From contig JAPWDM010000013.1 of the NCBI GenBank assembly GCA_035578155.1, positions 6,907,527 through 6,971,526 of the forward strand: 64,000 bases of DNA. Direction: 5' to 3'. Each line of letters opens with the position of its first letter. Positions within the stretch are counted from its first letter, which is position 1. The translations under genes and the position numbers were made by a program. Below the pieces are notes generated by a model. It did no database searches. It saw only the letters and a program-made list of their open reading frames with translations, and was not told the origin of the DNA. This document shows, piece after piece, positions 1 to 11,869 of this stretch. The stretch is from Brachynemurus nebulosus. Its lineage: Eukaryota; Arthropoda; Insecta; Neuroptera; Myrmeleontidae.

Positions 1-281
1 CACGATTGCGGCTGCAGTTTTTATCTGAAAAAAGGAAAAAAATCGAATAGATAGATTATCAATCTGTAGGCAAGCCGCTGTGTCCTATGAGAGTTTTTTT
101 TTGAAATTTGGAAAAATGGCGGCGGTTTGAATAAAAAGTACAAAATCTTTTACAGTTTTTCCGTGTCAAAAAATAGGAAGATTTCAAAAAAAAAAAGCTC
201 CCATAGGGACATAGCGGCTTACCTACAGATTGATAATCTATTTGATTTTTTTTTCGGATAATAACTGCGGCCACAATCGTG
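1..281. mobile_element. Foldback element (large inverted repeat), probably cut by the window edge
   Basis: The first ~95 bases and bases ~196-281 are inverted copies of each other. The left arm begins CACGATTGCGGCTGCAG and the right arm ends CTGCGGCCACAATCGTG. The arms also share the stretch around GATTATCAATCTGTAGG and the AAGCCGCT segment, with scattered mismatches. An A/T-rich loop of about 100 bases separates them. The right side runs on into GGCCACC, so the true left terminus may lie outside the window. This looks like a foldback MITE. No target duplication can be checked. Confidence 0.7.
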
Positions 282-286
282 GCCAC

Positions 287-1165
287 CGAATTTCGGCCTT
301 TTTTAAAGACACTTTTTTCAAAAAAATTATAATAATTATAAAAAATAAATAAAAATAAATAAAAAAAATATTTTTGTATTGTCAAATAGTGGTATTAATC
401 GTAAAAAAAAATTCATCCCCATTCCCCCATTCTATCCATCCGAAAAAAAATTGTGAAAATTGACTACTTTTCGGCAGAATCACTCTGTGATGGTACCTTA
501 ATCGCATGGGACTAAACGTGATAATTTTTTCCCTATTATGAAGAACTAAAGCATAAGGTTTAGACTCGGAATTTAAAAAACGCCGTGAGCAGCGGGGCCC
601 CATCACGGTAGTCGAATTTTCCCCTTCATCTTCGGTATTGAATGTCTACAAGCGAAATGTGATTGAAAGTCTACAACCGAATTGTCATTTTGTTGGTTTC
701 AAAACTGGTGATGAGTGTTCGGCTGATCGAGGCTTTAAAAAAAGGTTTTAAGTATTTAAGGGCTGTATCTCAGTAAATTTCAATTTTGTGCCGAAAACAG
801 GTAGCAGAAAAAAAGCCAACACAATTCGTACGAGGACATTCCTGCCCATGTTTATCCGCTAATTGCCTTTATGTTTTAGTTTTAAAAATTAAAAAAGGAC
901 ATAGTAAACTGGAAGGCCTTTATAAAGATATTTTTTCTTTCCAAAAAAATCCAAAATTTCTATTTTATAAATACTAAAAATCCAAAATTCCTAATTTATA
1001 AATAAACAGTGACTTTAATAACATTTTTAAATTACTTAATATGTATGTATTTCATTTGTCATAAAAGTAAGTTCACTTTTTTTTAAATTTTTTAAAATTA
1101 CTATTCGCCTACTTGTATTTAGAATCAACATAATGCTTTTAAAACACATTTAACAATAGCATTCA
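287..1165. other. AT-rich intergenic DNA, no supportable feature
   Basis: The stretch contains A/T homopolymer runs and a short GC-rich patch near 585-605 (CAGCGGGGCCCCATCACG). Short open frames here have no recognisable domain. I see no gene. Confidence 0.5.
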
Positions 1166-1169
1166 ATTC

Positions 1170-2060
1170 CGATGTAAAAATGGGAGAAGTGGGGGGAAAA
1201 GTGATGCGGACTCCCTACAAGGTACTAGCTGGATACTAACTGAATACACGTACAAAATTTCAGCCCTCTAGGTTTCCTTATGGAGTCTCTAGACGTGTTA
1301 GAAAACAAGCAAAAAAATTAAGGAAATATTGGCGTAAAAATCGTGGGGGTAAGGGTTAAAAGTTGAAACCTCCAAAAAACAGTGTCTGGCTATTAGCTTA
1401 ACCTGTACACCAAATTTCAGCCCTCTAGGTTTATTTGGGGAGATTTTGACCCGAACGAAACTGTTAAAAAACAAGAAAAATCATGTTCTTTTGGGTATAA
1501 AAATGGTGGGGGTAGGGGTTAAAAGTCGAGACCCCCAAAAGGCACCCCCTTGATACTAACTCAATCCGAATACAAAATTTCAGCCCTCTAGGTTTATTCG
1601 GGTGACCTGTGCGAGTGGTACAAACTTCGAAAACGTCGAAAATGCATGAAATTGTAGCTTAAAAATGAGGGGGGTGGAGGTAAATTATTAAAACCTCCAA
1701 AAAGCACAACCTAGGTACGAACTTTATCAACACACCAAATTTCAACCCTCTACGTTAATTCTGGGGGGCTGGGGGCCTGTTAGATCCAGCGAAAATCGTT
1801 TTTCCCCTCTCTACTCCCACCATATCATCCTAGGAAGCTGAATTTTGGATATGTTGTAGATAATTGACCGAAACATTATTTAAAACCGGTTTGGAAAAGT
1901 TTTATTGCTTTTCCGCCCCCCACCACCCCCTTAAAGGTCGGGTCAGAAAAAAAATTTGCCCAAAATTTGACCCCACTTTGATAGTATGAGGTGCCTCGAA
2001 AATGAGCCCCATTTACCAAATTTCATCTCTTAACTTCCATAGGGGGGCCCTACACAAATT
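1170..2060. repeat. Degenerate tandem repeat, period about 155-165 bp
   Basis: The phrase AAATTTCAGCCCTCTAGGTT recurs near 1257, 1411, 1577 and, diverged, near 1738. It alternates with a G-rich phrase, GGGGGTAGGGGTTAAAAGT or variants, followed by a C-rich ACCCCCAAAA segment. A last decayed unit ends near 2040 beside a (TA)n tract. The units are too diverged to be a young satellite. They probably form the body of an old repeat element. Confidence 0.65.
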
Positions 2061-2074
2061 AAAAGGTGGCGGGA

Positions 2075-2075
<1 letters not shown>

Positions 2076-2140
<65 letters not shown>
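2076..2140. repeat. (TA)n microsatellite
   Basis: About 65 bases of almost pure TA, broken by one C. It directly follows the degenerate tandem repeat, suggesting a tract inside or at the end of that element. The open frames across it are artefacts of the TA repeat. Confidence 0.95.
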
Positions 2141-3021
2141 CAGACATTTTTTTTTTCTACATATTCGTGTTCTACGGGTCCGAAAACGGATAGCGCCCCT
2201 ACTCTCGCCTCTCGCAGCTCTTATCGTATAGACTGTATAAGTCTAATTTTTCGGAGATAATTCGACAAAAAAACCTTTTCTTAAAGATGAAATTGAGATT
2301 CTATTATAATTTAGCACTTTTTGGTACTACTTGAAACTTTCGTCAGACGACTATTTTTATTTGCACAGTTAAAAGGTACAATTATTCAGATCAAAATATT
2401 GATGGCCATGTATGTGCACTGTGTTGTAGCCGTAGCTGTTGTTTATCCCTAAGGCGATTTGACTTTAAATTTGAATTTAATAATATAGTGTGCTGTGTGT
2501 GCATGGTTAAAGTTGTACGGTTTCAAAAATTAAGTTACGTATATTTTGGAGGCAGTTTGTCCAATGCACTCAACCTACCTACACTGGTATACTTTATTTG
2601 CCTTAAATGCGTGTGATCCACGTATATTAACTTACCTACGTACAAGATGTAACAGAAATAGCAGATAATTTTACCAGAATTACCAGATAGTTTTGACCGG
2701 AACAAATGTAGGGTTATCACTGTGACATTCTGTATGTAAATTACATATGTATGTTCGTGTATTTACCGTGGTAGATTCATCTTGGAACAAAATCAAAGAT
2801 AAAACGAAAATGTTTTAAAGAATGGTCACTGAATTTAACAGAGGAAGAACATGCATTTTTAAATAAAGACAATATCAGATTGAAATAATTGATTTTTGCG
2901 CTGATCGATCAGTTACTCATTTAAATATTAATTTCGACGTAATTTATAAATGTCACTCAAAAATTTATTTATGAATTCCAATCTAGATACATCACGAAAT
3001 GTGCTAACAGTAAAACCACAG
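2141..3021. other. AT-rich intergenic DNA, no supportable feature
   Basis: Unique-looking AT-rich sequence with no recognisable gene, RNA or clear terminal repeat. A 61-codon minus-strand frame near 2535-2720 has no domain I recognise. Confidence 0.5.
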
Positions 3022-3023
3022 TA

Positions 3024-3862
3024 CCGTAAAACCATCTAGACCCGGACACTTCGCACCAATCTTCAAATTAAATAATTTCTACATTAACCTGCAACAATAA
3101 ACACTTTTTCTTGACGTCATTAGAGAGAGAAAAACATCCTCTAAACAGCTGAACCAATAAAAAATAACGGATTTCAACATATATTATCTCATTTTACAGG
3201 ATTACTATCCTACCGTTTTTTCAAAGAAATAAAATGTGTGTCTAATTTAGACATGTAATTTTCGTCATAATTATGTCATATCGTTTTAGTTTTAACATGT
3301 ATGTGTTCAGAATCTTATCGCGCATCATTTAATGATGTTTGAAGTTATATTCGATGTATATATAAAAAAATACATGCTATATATGTATATCCGTTTAGAC
3401 CCGGACACATCAGTTTAATACACTATGGCCGCGATTCGCACCAGTTGTAACCCACTGTTCATACGTTAATATTCCGCCCAGAACTACGCGGTTTATGCCT
3501 CCTTCGGGTGTCATATCGTATGTTTACTTTATAGAGAGGCCCGCTCTCCCTTTCCACAAAGACATCAGACGATATAAAATACTGTCCTTAACACGGGAGA
3601 GGTTAGTTTGCATGTTATTACATTATTTAAGTAAGTGTCCGGGTCAAGACGGATTTGAGGTGTAGACCCGGACACTTACTAATTATTTTTAATTTTTTTA
3701 TTTTTACTTATAATAAAACAAATGGACCAGGGATATAACAAATAATATACGCTCTTTCTAATGGTAATATTTTTATTGGTGATATCTATGAAGGCAACAT
3801 GTATAAACATAAAACTTTACCAAAAAATGTAAAAAAGTGTCCGGGTCTAGACGGTTTTACGG
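3024..3862. mobile_element. Non-autonomous Tc1/mariner-type element (TA-flanked, ~27-bp TIR)
   Basis: The left end reads CCGTAAAACCATCTAGACCC and the right end is its inverted copy, closing with GGTTTTACGG. The two ends differ at about one position over ~27 bp, running through the GGACACTT core. The target dinucleotide TA flanks both sides (3022-3023 and 3863-3864), as in Tc1/mariner elements. The core GTCCGGGTC recurs internally in both orientations near 3396, 3640 and 3665. The last two form a palindrome with perfect arms AGTAAGTGTCCGGGTC (about 3631-3681). There is no coding frame of transposase size, so the element is non-autonomous. Confidence 0.85.
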
Positions 3863-3864
3863 TA

Positions 3865-4745
3865 TATTGTAATCATTGATATCGAGATTTTATAGTTTAA
3901 TATCGACTTTCAGTGTGTCGAACGTTTCAATGGACAAATAAGGGTTACCGGAATAATAATTGGATTTTGAAAGAGAGCGTTTTAAGAAAATTATATATTT
4001 TATATTGTTTCAAAAAGAGGGCAGGCTTTCAAAAATTATTATCTGAATGAAGAATACCTATGTTTTTTGCCATTTGCCGTTTTGTTTTAATGGATTTTTT
4101 GGACCATCACAACCACTTAAAATTTGATTAAATACTATATGGAGTTAAAATACGGACTAACCTATAAAACTCTGTTAAGGAATTTTAATATTTTCGCGTG
4201 CGTAAAAAATATATATTTGAACTTTTAATTGTAGATGAGACACCACATTTTTTTTCTTTGATGCGTATTTACCAAAAAAAAAAAAAAAATTTCCATAAAT
4301 AAAAAGACCGCTGATTACTCATTGATGGTAGGTACTATTAAAATATGACCATTACACCGAATAATGTCGCCCCCCGGGGGTAATTTATTCATCAATTTAA
4401 ATATAATTATTGACTAATAATGTAACTGATCCTTTCAACAAGTCAAAAAACACATTTCATAAGCATAATTGAACAATTTATATTCAAAATTTTTTTCATT
4501 AATAACTGAACAAAAATTTTATATTAATAATATCTAGTCAATTCTATTATTTTGCCGACAAGCGATGTACTTCGATGTAGTTACGATGCTACATAGACGT
4601 AATTTAGTTATTTTACTTAATCGAACTTAACTGATCGATTTAGCAGCATTAAATTACTGTGGAATAATTATGCGAACCAAAAGAAGTGGTGTTGTTGACG
4701 AAATCAAATTATAAACCAACGAAATCACTGTATTTTGGAAATCAT
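3865..4745. other. AT-rich intergenic DNA, no supportable feature
   Basis: Mostly A/T-rich sequence with a poly-A run near 4275-4289 and a short GC palindrome CCCCCCGGGGG near 4370. I see no gene or clear repeat ends. Confidence 0.5.
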
Positions 4746-4749
4746 TGTA

Positions 4750-5240
4750 AAATTTTATTAGAATTTCTTGATTTTGTAGCAGAGCTTCTTCTCTTTGACA
4801 TGATTTGATTCGTTAGTTTTTTAATTTTAAGTAGAATTTTTGTAACCTGAAATCATTTCTACCCTTAATTAGAATAATATTACGTTGTGTAATATGAAAT
4901 GTCGTTTTTCGACCACTTAGTCTACCATGTAATTCAGGTAAATGTCGACACTTCCTATTACAGAAATAATTAAAAGTAGTTCTTTAATTTTACATAGAAT
5001 TCCTGTGTACTGGAATCATTTCTGGTATTAGTTGAAACAATATTTGGTCGTGTAATATGAAATGTCGTTTTCCGACCACTTGATCTGTTATGTAATTCAG
5101 GTAAATCTCGATACTTTTTTAAGGATTAACGACATGTTTAACATCAATTCCTTAATTTGAGATACAATTTTTGTGGCTTGGAATCATTTCTGTCATTAGT
5201 TGGAGTAACGTTAGGTCGCGTAATAATATTATTAGAGAAT
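4750..5240 (-). repeat. Tandem repeat family (~165 bp units), minus-oriented locus
   Basis: The phrase ATGAAATGTCGTTTTYCGACC occurs near 4893 and 5055, with a partial third unit near 5215, and the matching ATTTCTG and TAATTAAAA phrases lie between. The same unit occurs in the opposite orientation at 16270-16945. The spacing is about 163 bp. The family has no coding content. Confidence 0.7.
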
Positions 5241-5571
5241 GGCGGATCTAACTTGGCAGAGACATAGATAGGTATTTATTTATTTAAGTGGTGTTCCATA
5301 AAGTTAACTCTGCCATTTCCTTTTTTTTTAACAAATAAGTTATACTGTATATTGTTAGACATCTGCTATCATGTGCCCTAAATAAAAAAGGTAAATTCTG
5401 AAAGTTGTTTTTTTTTTACAGCCAAAAGCTATTTTTGGGTCTAAAGTTAGCCTCTCACCGTTTTCTTTTTTAAAACTTGCTTTTTGCATAAAGCTAGCCT
5501 CGCAGTTATGCCCTTTTTTATAGAACAAATGAAAACCTATAAAATCATTATTGTAATTGATTATAATTTAA

Positions 5572-6565
5572 GGGAGAGCGAAACTAAACCGTACAGCGAG
5601 GCTAAACCGTACACCCATTTTTCGTGTCTAGATTTCAAGCTAGACGAGTCCAGTCGATGTCGCAACCTAGCGCCAGACCGCGGAAAATCACAGGATTGAG
5701 TTCGTTCCGCTGTGCGTATAAATGCCAATCTGACGGTGAAAAAACTTGTTTTTATTATTTCTCTTTTAATTTTGGGGCACTGCCAAAGAAGAATTGGGTG
5801 GAGAACCTTTACTTATAAGCTAGTAGCTATTATAAGATCATAAGAAACTACTTTTCTTAAGCTCTCTCTTGATCACTAGTGATGACTAGTTAGGCGACGG
5901 AATTTGAGGTTAGGGTATGAAACTCCCACGAGGTGCAGGATGGGGCTAAACCGTACATAAGTGTACGACTTAGCCCCAAATGGTTTAATATGGCAACATT
6001 AATAGATTGTAGTTGATGCAGGAAATACCATAAATATTATAATTTTAGTGCTGTCGAGTCTGCAGATAAATTTATTTGTGATTTATGTTTAAATGCATAA
6101 ACTTTAAATAAAATACTTTCGTTCTGTAAATTTTATCACTTTTTTTGATAAAAGTTAACCTAACAGTTTTTATACTTCTGTAAGTTGTACTAAATATACC
6201 GGATAATACAAGTTACATTATGATGTTACTTAGTTGAGTCGACAATAAGTACTAAAATGTGTTTTGTACAATAGTTTACTGCATTACTGTTATTTACTTC
6301 CTTAATAAGATGACTTCTTTACTGTACGGTATAGCCCCACTTACCGTACGTAATAGCGCCGACCCCCGGGGCTATTTCGTACAGAGATACTTTTTTTGTA
6401 ATTTAATTTAAATATGTAAACAGTGGAATATTTCAAATTTCTTTGTGTGAAATCAATAGCCAATGGTCCAAATTATATATTGCTTATTTTCTTATAATTT
6501 TATACTGGATATTAGTTGAGCAATAACAGCTCTCCCTTAAGTGTACGGTATAGCCCCGCTCGCCC
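5572..6565. mobile_element. TIR element with reiterated CTAAACCGTAC motif
   Basis: The left end reads GGGAGAGCGAAACTAAACCG and the right end, on the other strand, GGGCGAGCGGGGCTATACCG, so they pair as imperfect ~24-bp terminal inverted repeats. The right flank is TA and the left flank AA, consistent with a decayed TA target site. The CTA(A/T)ACCGTAC or GTACGGTATAG motif recurs internally near 5603, 5947, 5970, 6325 and 6345, in both orientations. No transposase is recognisable. Confidence 0.75.
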
Positions 6566-7362
6566 TACACATTTTTCTATGGACCGGTGAGATATTTTCG
6601 GAGTCCGACAGTTGGGAAACACTGCACTATAATATACATATATTTCTGATCGAACTTTTTATCCCAAAAATCTATGTATAATAATTAATTGGTTCAACAT
6701 TTCCTACATAACGGGGCCCAATTTTAACGTTGTTCCTCAACCAATCTTTCAGAAAACTGCCTGCGACAGACGAACGGATATACAAACACCAAAATATTTC
6801 CATAAGTGTTCCCTTTCGTCATTTTTTCTACGGAACACTAAAAACATCCTCAAAAAGAAAACACACATACACACAATCAGGAATTGTACAATAAACATTA
6901 AATCCCAACAGGACAAACAGGATAGAGACATAATATTTTTATACACAAATACACAAATCAGTTACGGAATTACAACAAAAAAATTCTATTGTTTGTTTGC
7001 AATATACAATTTTTATGAAGTATGTAAGTACCTTAGCTGCTGGATGCATTCCGTATAATGGAAATGCTGTAGGTACTTTTATTTATTTATTTATTTATGT
7101 GAGATTGATGTATTTCGAACAAGCTTTCCACTTTATTTACAATAGCGGAGGATTATGGACAAAATGATGATGTTGATCAGCTTAACCGGCTCAAGTTTCA
7201 GGCCAATCAGATTAGTGTCTCGCAAATGTCCGGTCGATCGTTTTCTTCGACAATATACCTACCTACTACGGATATGCTGTGCGGAGTCGTGCGGGGAGCT
7301 GGATTGGCGGGAGTTGGCTGCATGATTGCCTGTAGGATATTTATTTATCAACGACATATAAG
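6566..7362. other. AT-rich intergenic DNA with a short (TTTA)n tract
   Basis: A (TTTA)n tract lies near 7078-7097. The rest is AT-rich without recognisable genes. Open frames at 7226-7411 and 7259-7597 overlap each other on opposite strands and show no domain. Confidence 0.5.
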
Positions 7363-7486
7363 AATGGGACAATGGATGTATCGGTACGAGCCGCTTCAAA
7401 AGTATGAGTAGACTTATACGGTATATAAAAATGGGACAATGGATATGAGTATAAGGCGTTTCGAGAATATGAGTAGTTACAAGAAT
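7363..7486. repeat. Two-unit tandem duplication, period ~65 bp
   Basis: The phrase AATGGGACAATGGAT followed by ATGAGTAG occurs twice, near 7363 and 7427. The copies differ by substitutions and small indels. Confidence 0.55.
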
Positions 7487-7690
7487 TTTATTTACGAAAA
7501 AAGTAACTAATATTCTTTTCCTGTTCATAATTTTATAGACCTCGAACAAGTTTGCATACCAATTACCATCTTCGTCTATTGACGCTAATTTTACCAAATC
7601 ACATTTTGGGTCTTTAGGGCTTTATTTTTTATCACAAGTGAATTCTTGCCTATTTTGGCATTGAGAGCTACAATGTCTTCGAATTACAGC

Positions 7691-8103
7691 TAGCGATGAG
7701 CAAAATTAGTCTTGGTCTTGCAGTTTTGTCTTGCTCTTGCATTTTTTGCAAGACCAAGACCAAGACCAAGATTATGTATACCAAGAGCAAGACCAAGACC
7801 AAGACTATAAGTATAGCTGCAAGACCAATACCAAGACTGAAGTGAGCAAGACCAAGACAAAAGCAAGAAAAAAGCAAGAAAAAAGCAAGACTCTTGTTAA
7901 ACTATTTAAATGGTGTGAAAGTATAATTAAGACCGTAAAGAGAGAAAATTCTGATTTTTGAAGGAAAGAATTCGCTAATAAAAAAATGCAAGAAAGTGCA
8001 AGATTTTTTAGCAATACCAAGACGAACACCAAGACCAAGACCAAGACTGCATTTTGCAAGAACTTGGCAGTCTTGGTTTTGGTCATGCATTTGCTCACCA
8101 CTA
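7691..8103. mobile_element. Non-autonomous hAT element saturated with CAAGAC hexamers, perfect 8-bp TSD
   Basis: The ends read TAGCGATGAGCAAA and TTTGCTCACCACTA, a hAT-like TIR of about 14 bp with two mismatches. An exact 8-bp duplication, ATTACAGC, flanks both sides (7683-7690 and 8104-8111), the hAT hallmark. The interior is packed with CAAGAC/CCAAGA hexamers or their complements GTCTTG. They point inward in one orientation near one end and the other way near the other, leaving a short AT-rich centre near 7900-7985. The overlapping frames here are by-products of the hexamer. A related element lies in the opposite orientation at 11870-12329. Confidence 0.92.
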
Positions 8104-8111
8104 ATTACAGC

Positions 8112-9450
8112 TACCTAAAGACTGTGATATAAATTAAAAAATACTAATAATCTGCAAAAATCAACGAGGGAAAATTCAATTCTAGATCCAAGAAAGGATT
8201 TACTGAATTTTCGAAAAATTTATTTTATATGCTTGGTCCATGCCTTGATAAGCTTTCTCTTGTTATAGTAGCCAATTACACGCTAGCTTGTGGGATCATA
8301 AAATAATAAAGTACCATAAATAACCATCAACTAATAAACAGAAGCACAGATTGTTTGCAGGACATGAAAATAAAAACATCCAATAACTGTTATTAGTTCA
8401 ACTCAATGCTCGTTGCTATTACTCCTATAGTAGGTTATGTATCGAATCTCTCTCGTTAAAAGTCATTCCTTGCTCCCAATGGGGTCTTTTGACATCAGTA
8501 ATTCTTCCACTAGAAATGCAGGCCCGACGAGAGGGTGGAGTAGCCGAGGTTCTAGCACTGGGGTCCGGATTGAAAAAAGGGGCCCGCAGCGGTCAGTAGC
8601 AGCCCGGGAAAAAGTAAAATCTTTTTTTTTTGTCACTTATTTTTTCGGGGAGAAATTTTTAAGAGATGTGCTTTATTCCCAGGGCCCGCCATTTCTCTCC
8701 ACGGCCCTGTAGAAATGTAATGATTAAATTAGTTGTTTGTCAAAAAAACTTTTTTGGGTATTTCGGTCACAAAAATCACAGAATCTTTACGGGAATAAAT
8801 TGTTTACCTACATCTCCATTTATCTTTGTCTATCATATTAACAAATAGAAGTTTATTCACTCACTCATATAAAAACATAATTACTTCGTTTGGTTGGTAA
8901 CTATATGCAAATAATACAATTTGTTTTCCCCTCACCACAGTTTTTGGATGTCTTTTGTGCTTGCGCCCATAATATTAATTTTTCACAATAATTGTTAAAA
9001 TATATTGTTTATTTATAACATAGTATGTCTGATTGCCTATAATTTTGTTTTTAAACAGGGGTCTAATATATGTGTATTATATAGGTACTAATTATATTCT
9101 GATAATTATTTACAAAAAATTAATATCTCTTTTTTAAATAAGATGAAACAAATTGAAAACATTTCTCGGTATAAAGAAATTATGTAAATAAAGAATTATT
9201 TTCTGAAATTTCATAACTAATTTAATAACTAAGTTTTTACTTTACCTTATTTGAATTGTTGATTTAAATAAGGTAATTTGGTGGTAATTTAGGCATGTAA
9301 AGAACAAAAAAGCTTTTTATCTTCAGCGCTAATTTTTTTCCGATGTCTTTGAGATACCTTGAAAAATTTTAGTCAACTCGATGACGTCATCATATGGACC
9401 ACAATCCATATGACGACTCTCTTGTATCTGGATTTGGCGTTTATATACAA
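8112..9450. other. AT-rich intergenic DNA with one GC-rich patch
   Basis: Near 8520-8615 a GC-rich patch contains GGGGCCCGCAGCGG and AGCCCGGG, and AGGGCCCGCC follows near 8682. The composition resembles the interior of GGCCCC-rich hAT elements such as the one at 59337-59495, but I cannot define ends. The remainder is AT-rich with no gene. A 91-codon frame at 8437-8712 crosses the patch and has no recognised domain. Confidence 0.45.
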
Positions 9451-9984
9451 CGAACTGTACCCGCGACGTCGTTCGCGGAAAGCATTGTTATAAACACAAT
9501 GAGAAATATGTAAGTGTCATAATTATACAGAACTTGCAAAGAATAATAATTTTTGTGTAATGCACGCACATGCTCAAAATGGTTTTTCTATTTTCCCGTG
9601 GGAATGAGGAATTTTTCCGGAGTAAAAAGTATCGTAAATGTTGATCCAAGTAATAGGTTATCACCACACCAAATTTCATCAAAATCCGTCCAATAGTTTT
9701 TGCGTAATACGTGCACATGCTCAAAATGGTTTTTCCATTTTCCCGTGGGAATGAGGCATTTGCCCGGAGTAAAAAGTATTTTAGATGTTGACCCAGGTAA
9801 TAAGTTATCATCACACTAAATTTCATTAAAATCCGTCCAATCAGACAGACAGACAGACAGATCAAGACATACCAAATCGCTGTTTTGGTATGTACATCGA
9901 TAACTATTTACAGTACCAGTACAATTTTCAAAAAATATTCCATGTACAGAAATGGTCTCGTTACAATTTTATTATATGTATAGA
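9451..9984 (-). mobile_element. Helitron-like non-autonomous element, copy A
   Basis: On the minus strand it begins TCTATACATATAATAAAA and ends with the hairpin CGCGAACGACGTCGCG, followed by GGTACAG and a decayed terminus (TTCG where the others have CTAG). The base before the element is A and the base after is T, the Helitron target. The interior holds about two ~155-bp tandem units containing CCCGTGGGAATGAGG and ACCAAATTTCATCAAAATCC. A (GACA)n tract lies at 9843-9861. There is no Rep/helicase coding capacity. The 125-codon frame across it is an artefact of the tandem units. Confidence 0.85.
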
Positions 9985-11869
9985 TTAGTACTAAACTCGG
10001 CGGAAGTACTGAAAGTTGTAAAAAATGTAGAAGATTCAGTATGATATTTATACCTATAGAAGAAGCATGTTGAGATATAATTAATAAAAGTATAAAATTT
10101 CCATTTAATATCCTTAAGTCGGTTAGTGCGACTCGGTAGTCGGTTAGTGCAAGGTCGAGATAAATCGGTGGATCACATATTATAGTAGCACAAAATTCAA
10201 CACACTATTCAATGATAGTAGCTTCGAAATTAATTTCAATAAATAATGTTCGTTTTTCCCGAAATATCATCTGCTCCGAAAAAAAAAACTGAAATTAAAT
10301 CCAAACATTATCTGGCCGGCAACTGGCTACATGCATTTTAATAAAATACAACGAACACTCCATATAGTAGTGTCCACTGACATCCACCGCATATATCGTA
10401 TAATTATAATAGTAAACCAGTTCACTGGAAGTGGAGGGCCGAAGAGGTGAGGATATCAGTCGTGTAGAGACCGCTCTAATTTTCTGGTTATAATATTACT
10501 ACAGCATGTACACTTTGTGTTATTGGTCGCTCAGTGAGTGAGTGAGTGAGTCCGTCCATGGTTATGTCCAGCCGTAGTGCTTTAATTAAAATAACTATAT
10601 ACAATTTAGCCATAAATATTTGAAAACATTCAATTATATATTGTATATGAAACATACCAAACCAAATAAACAAATACAATTCCAGTGCATGTATGTTATA
10701 CTGTATTGTATGTACACCACTTACTAATAAATAAACTATCCGTCTTTGTCTATTAAATAATCAAGAGATATCGAAATTCATCGAAATGTATAACCGATTT
10801 CACCAAAAACTGGAATATAGTAGTAAAATGATAAAGAATCAAGAATTAATCGAATTCGAAAATAAACCCTAAAGTTGTTGAACAGTTTATGGACAAAGAA
10901 GGAATATTACTTTCGATTTTTCACATTTTCTGCGAATTTTTGTAAATTTTGACACAAGTTAGGGTAGAAAACAAGAAAATAATCCGACACGTATTAAATT
11001 AGTATTTCGTAGTCAGTACCAAAGCTAAAGTTTTTGAAAATACTTGAAATAATTTTTTTTTAAAGTAACTACCGAATTCTAATTTTAATTTACTTGCAAT
11101 TGTTTTTCACGTCAGGTACACATTCTGTATTAGTGACTTATCACGCATTTTTGTGAATTCTTTGCGTAAGTTAAAAATATCACCTAAAAATCTGTAATAT
11201 CAAATATTTCCTAATAAAAGACACCCAACGAACGACCTCGAATGTGCGGTATCTCATTTTAAGGGCTAGTATTAGAATCGTTGATCAGGAATGCGAAAAT
11301 AACGTTTCTACTGTATTCTGCCAGTACATTCCATCCAAAAAATTGTAGCCATTGAAGGGAAACGGAAGAATATGACATTGAGAAGTATTGTTAGTGCGCA
11401 GGATTGTTTTGAGAGGATACGCGTAGTAAAAAGTGAGAGATATCTCAGACTTCTTTTAGAAGGGCTAATGTTTAGTGTGAGGCAACCAAATCTTAAAGAG
11501 TTTCTATGCCTTCTGTTTAGATATTATTACCTCTAATTAGATTTTGATTACTCAATAGTCGATACTTGGTTCTGACAATAAAGAATTTTTGATTATTTTT
11601 TTTTTTTTACCGTTTATTAGGTTTAATTTTGATAGATACTTGAATTAAATTGTTTTCTTTGAATTTTTTAACAAGAGATACTTACTATATCAGTATTTCA
11701 TCAATATTTTATGTAAATAAAATATCACCCTTATTATATTATTATGTGCTCTGATTGAGTACTTCAAAAAATATTACTTTATTTTTGAAATATTTTCTTC
11801 TTAACACCTGTTTGCTCCTTACTCATGCGTTTACCTATTTTTTTAAACCAAACTCCTTCCAGTTTGTAT
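9985..11869. other. AT-rich intergenic DNA, no supportable feature
   Basis: A small repeat CGGTTAGTGC occurs twice near 10120-10150, and a (GTGA)n run lies near 10531-10550. Otherwise the sequence looks unique and AT-rich. I find no gene, RNA or element ends. Confidence 0.45.

Noticed and set aside
7805..8101. Leu/Val-rich minus-strand frame resembling a membrane protein.
   Set aside because: It is a translation of CAAGAC hexamers inside the hAT element.
9488..9865. 125-codon minus-strand frame with an internally repeated protein sequence.
   Set aside because: The repetition reflects the ~155-bp tandem units of the Helitron copy, and the frame is not conserved between copies as a protein.
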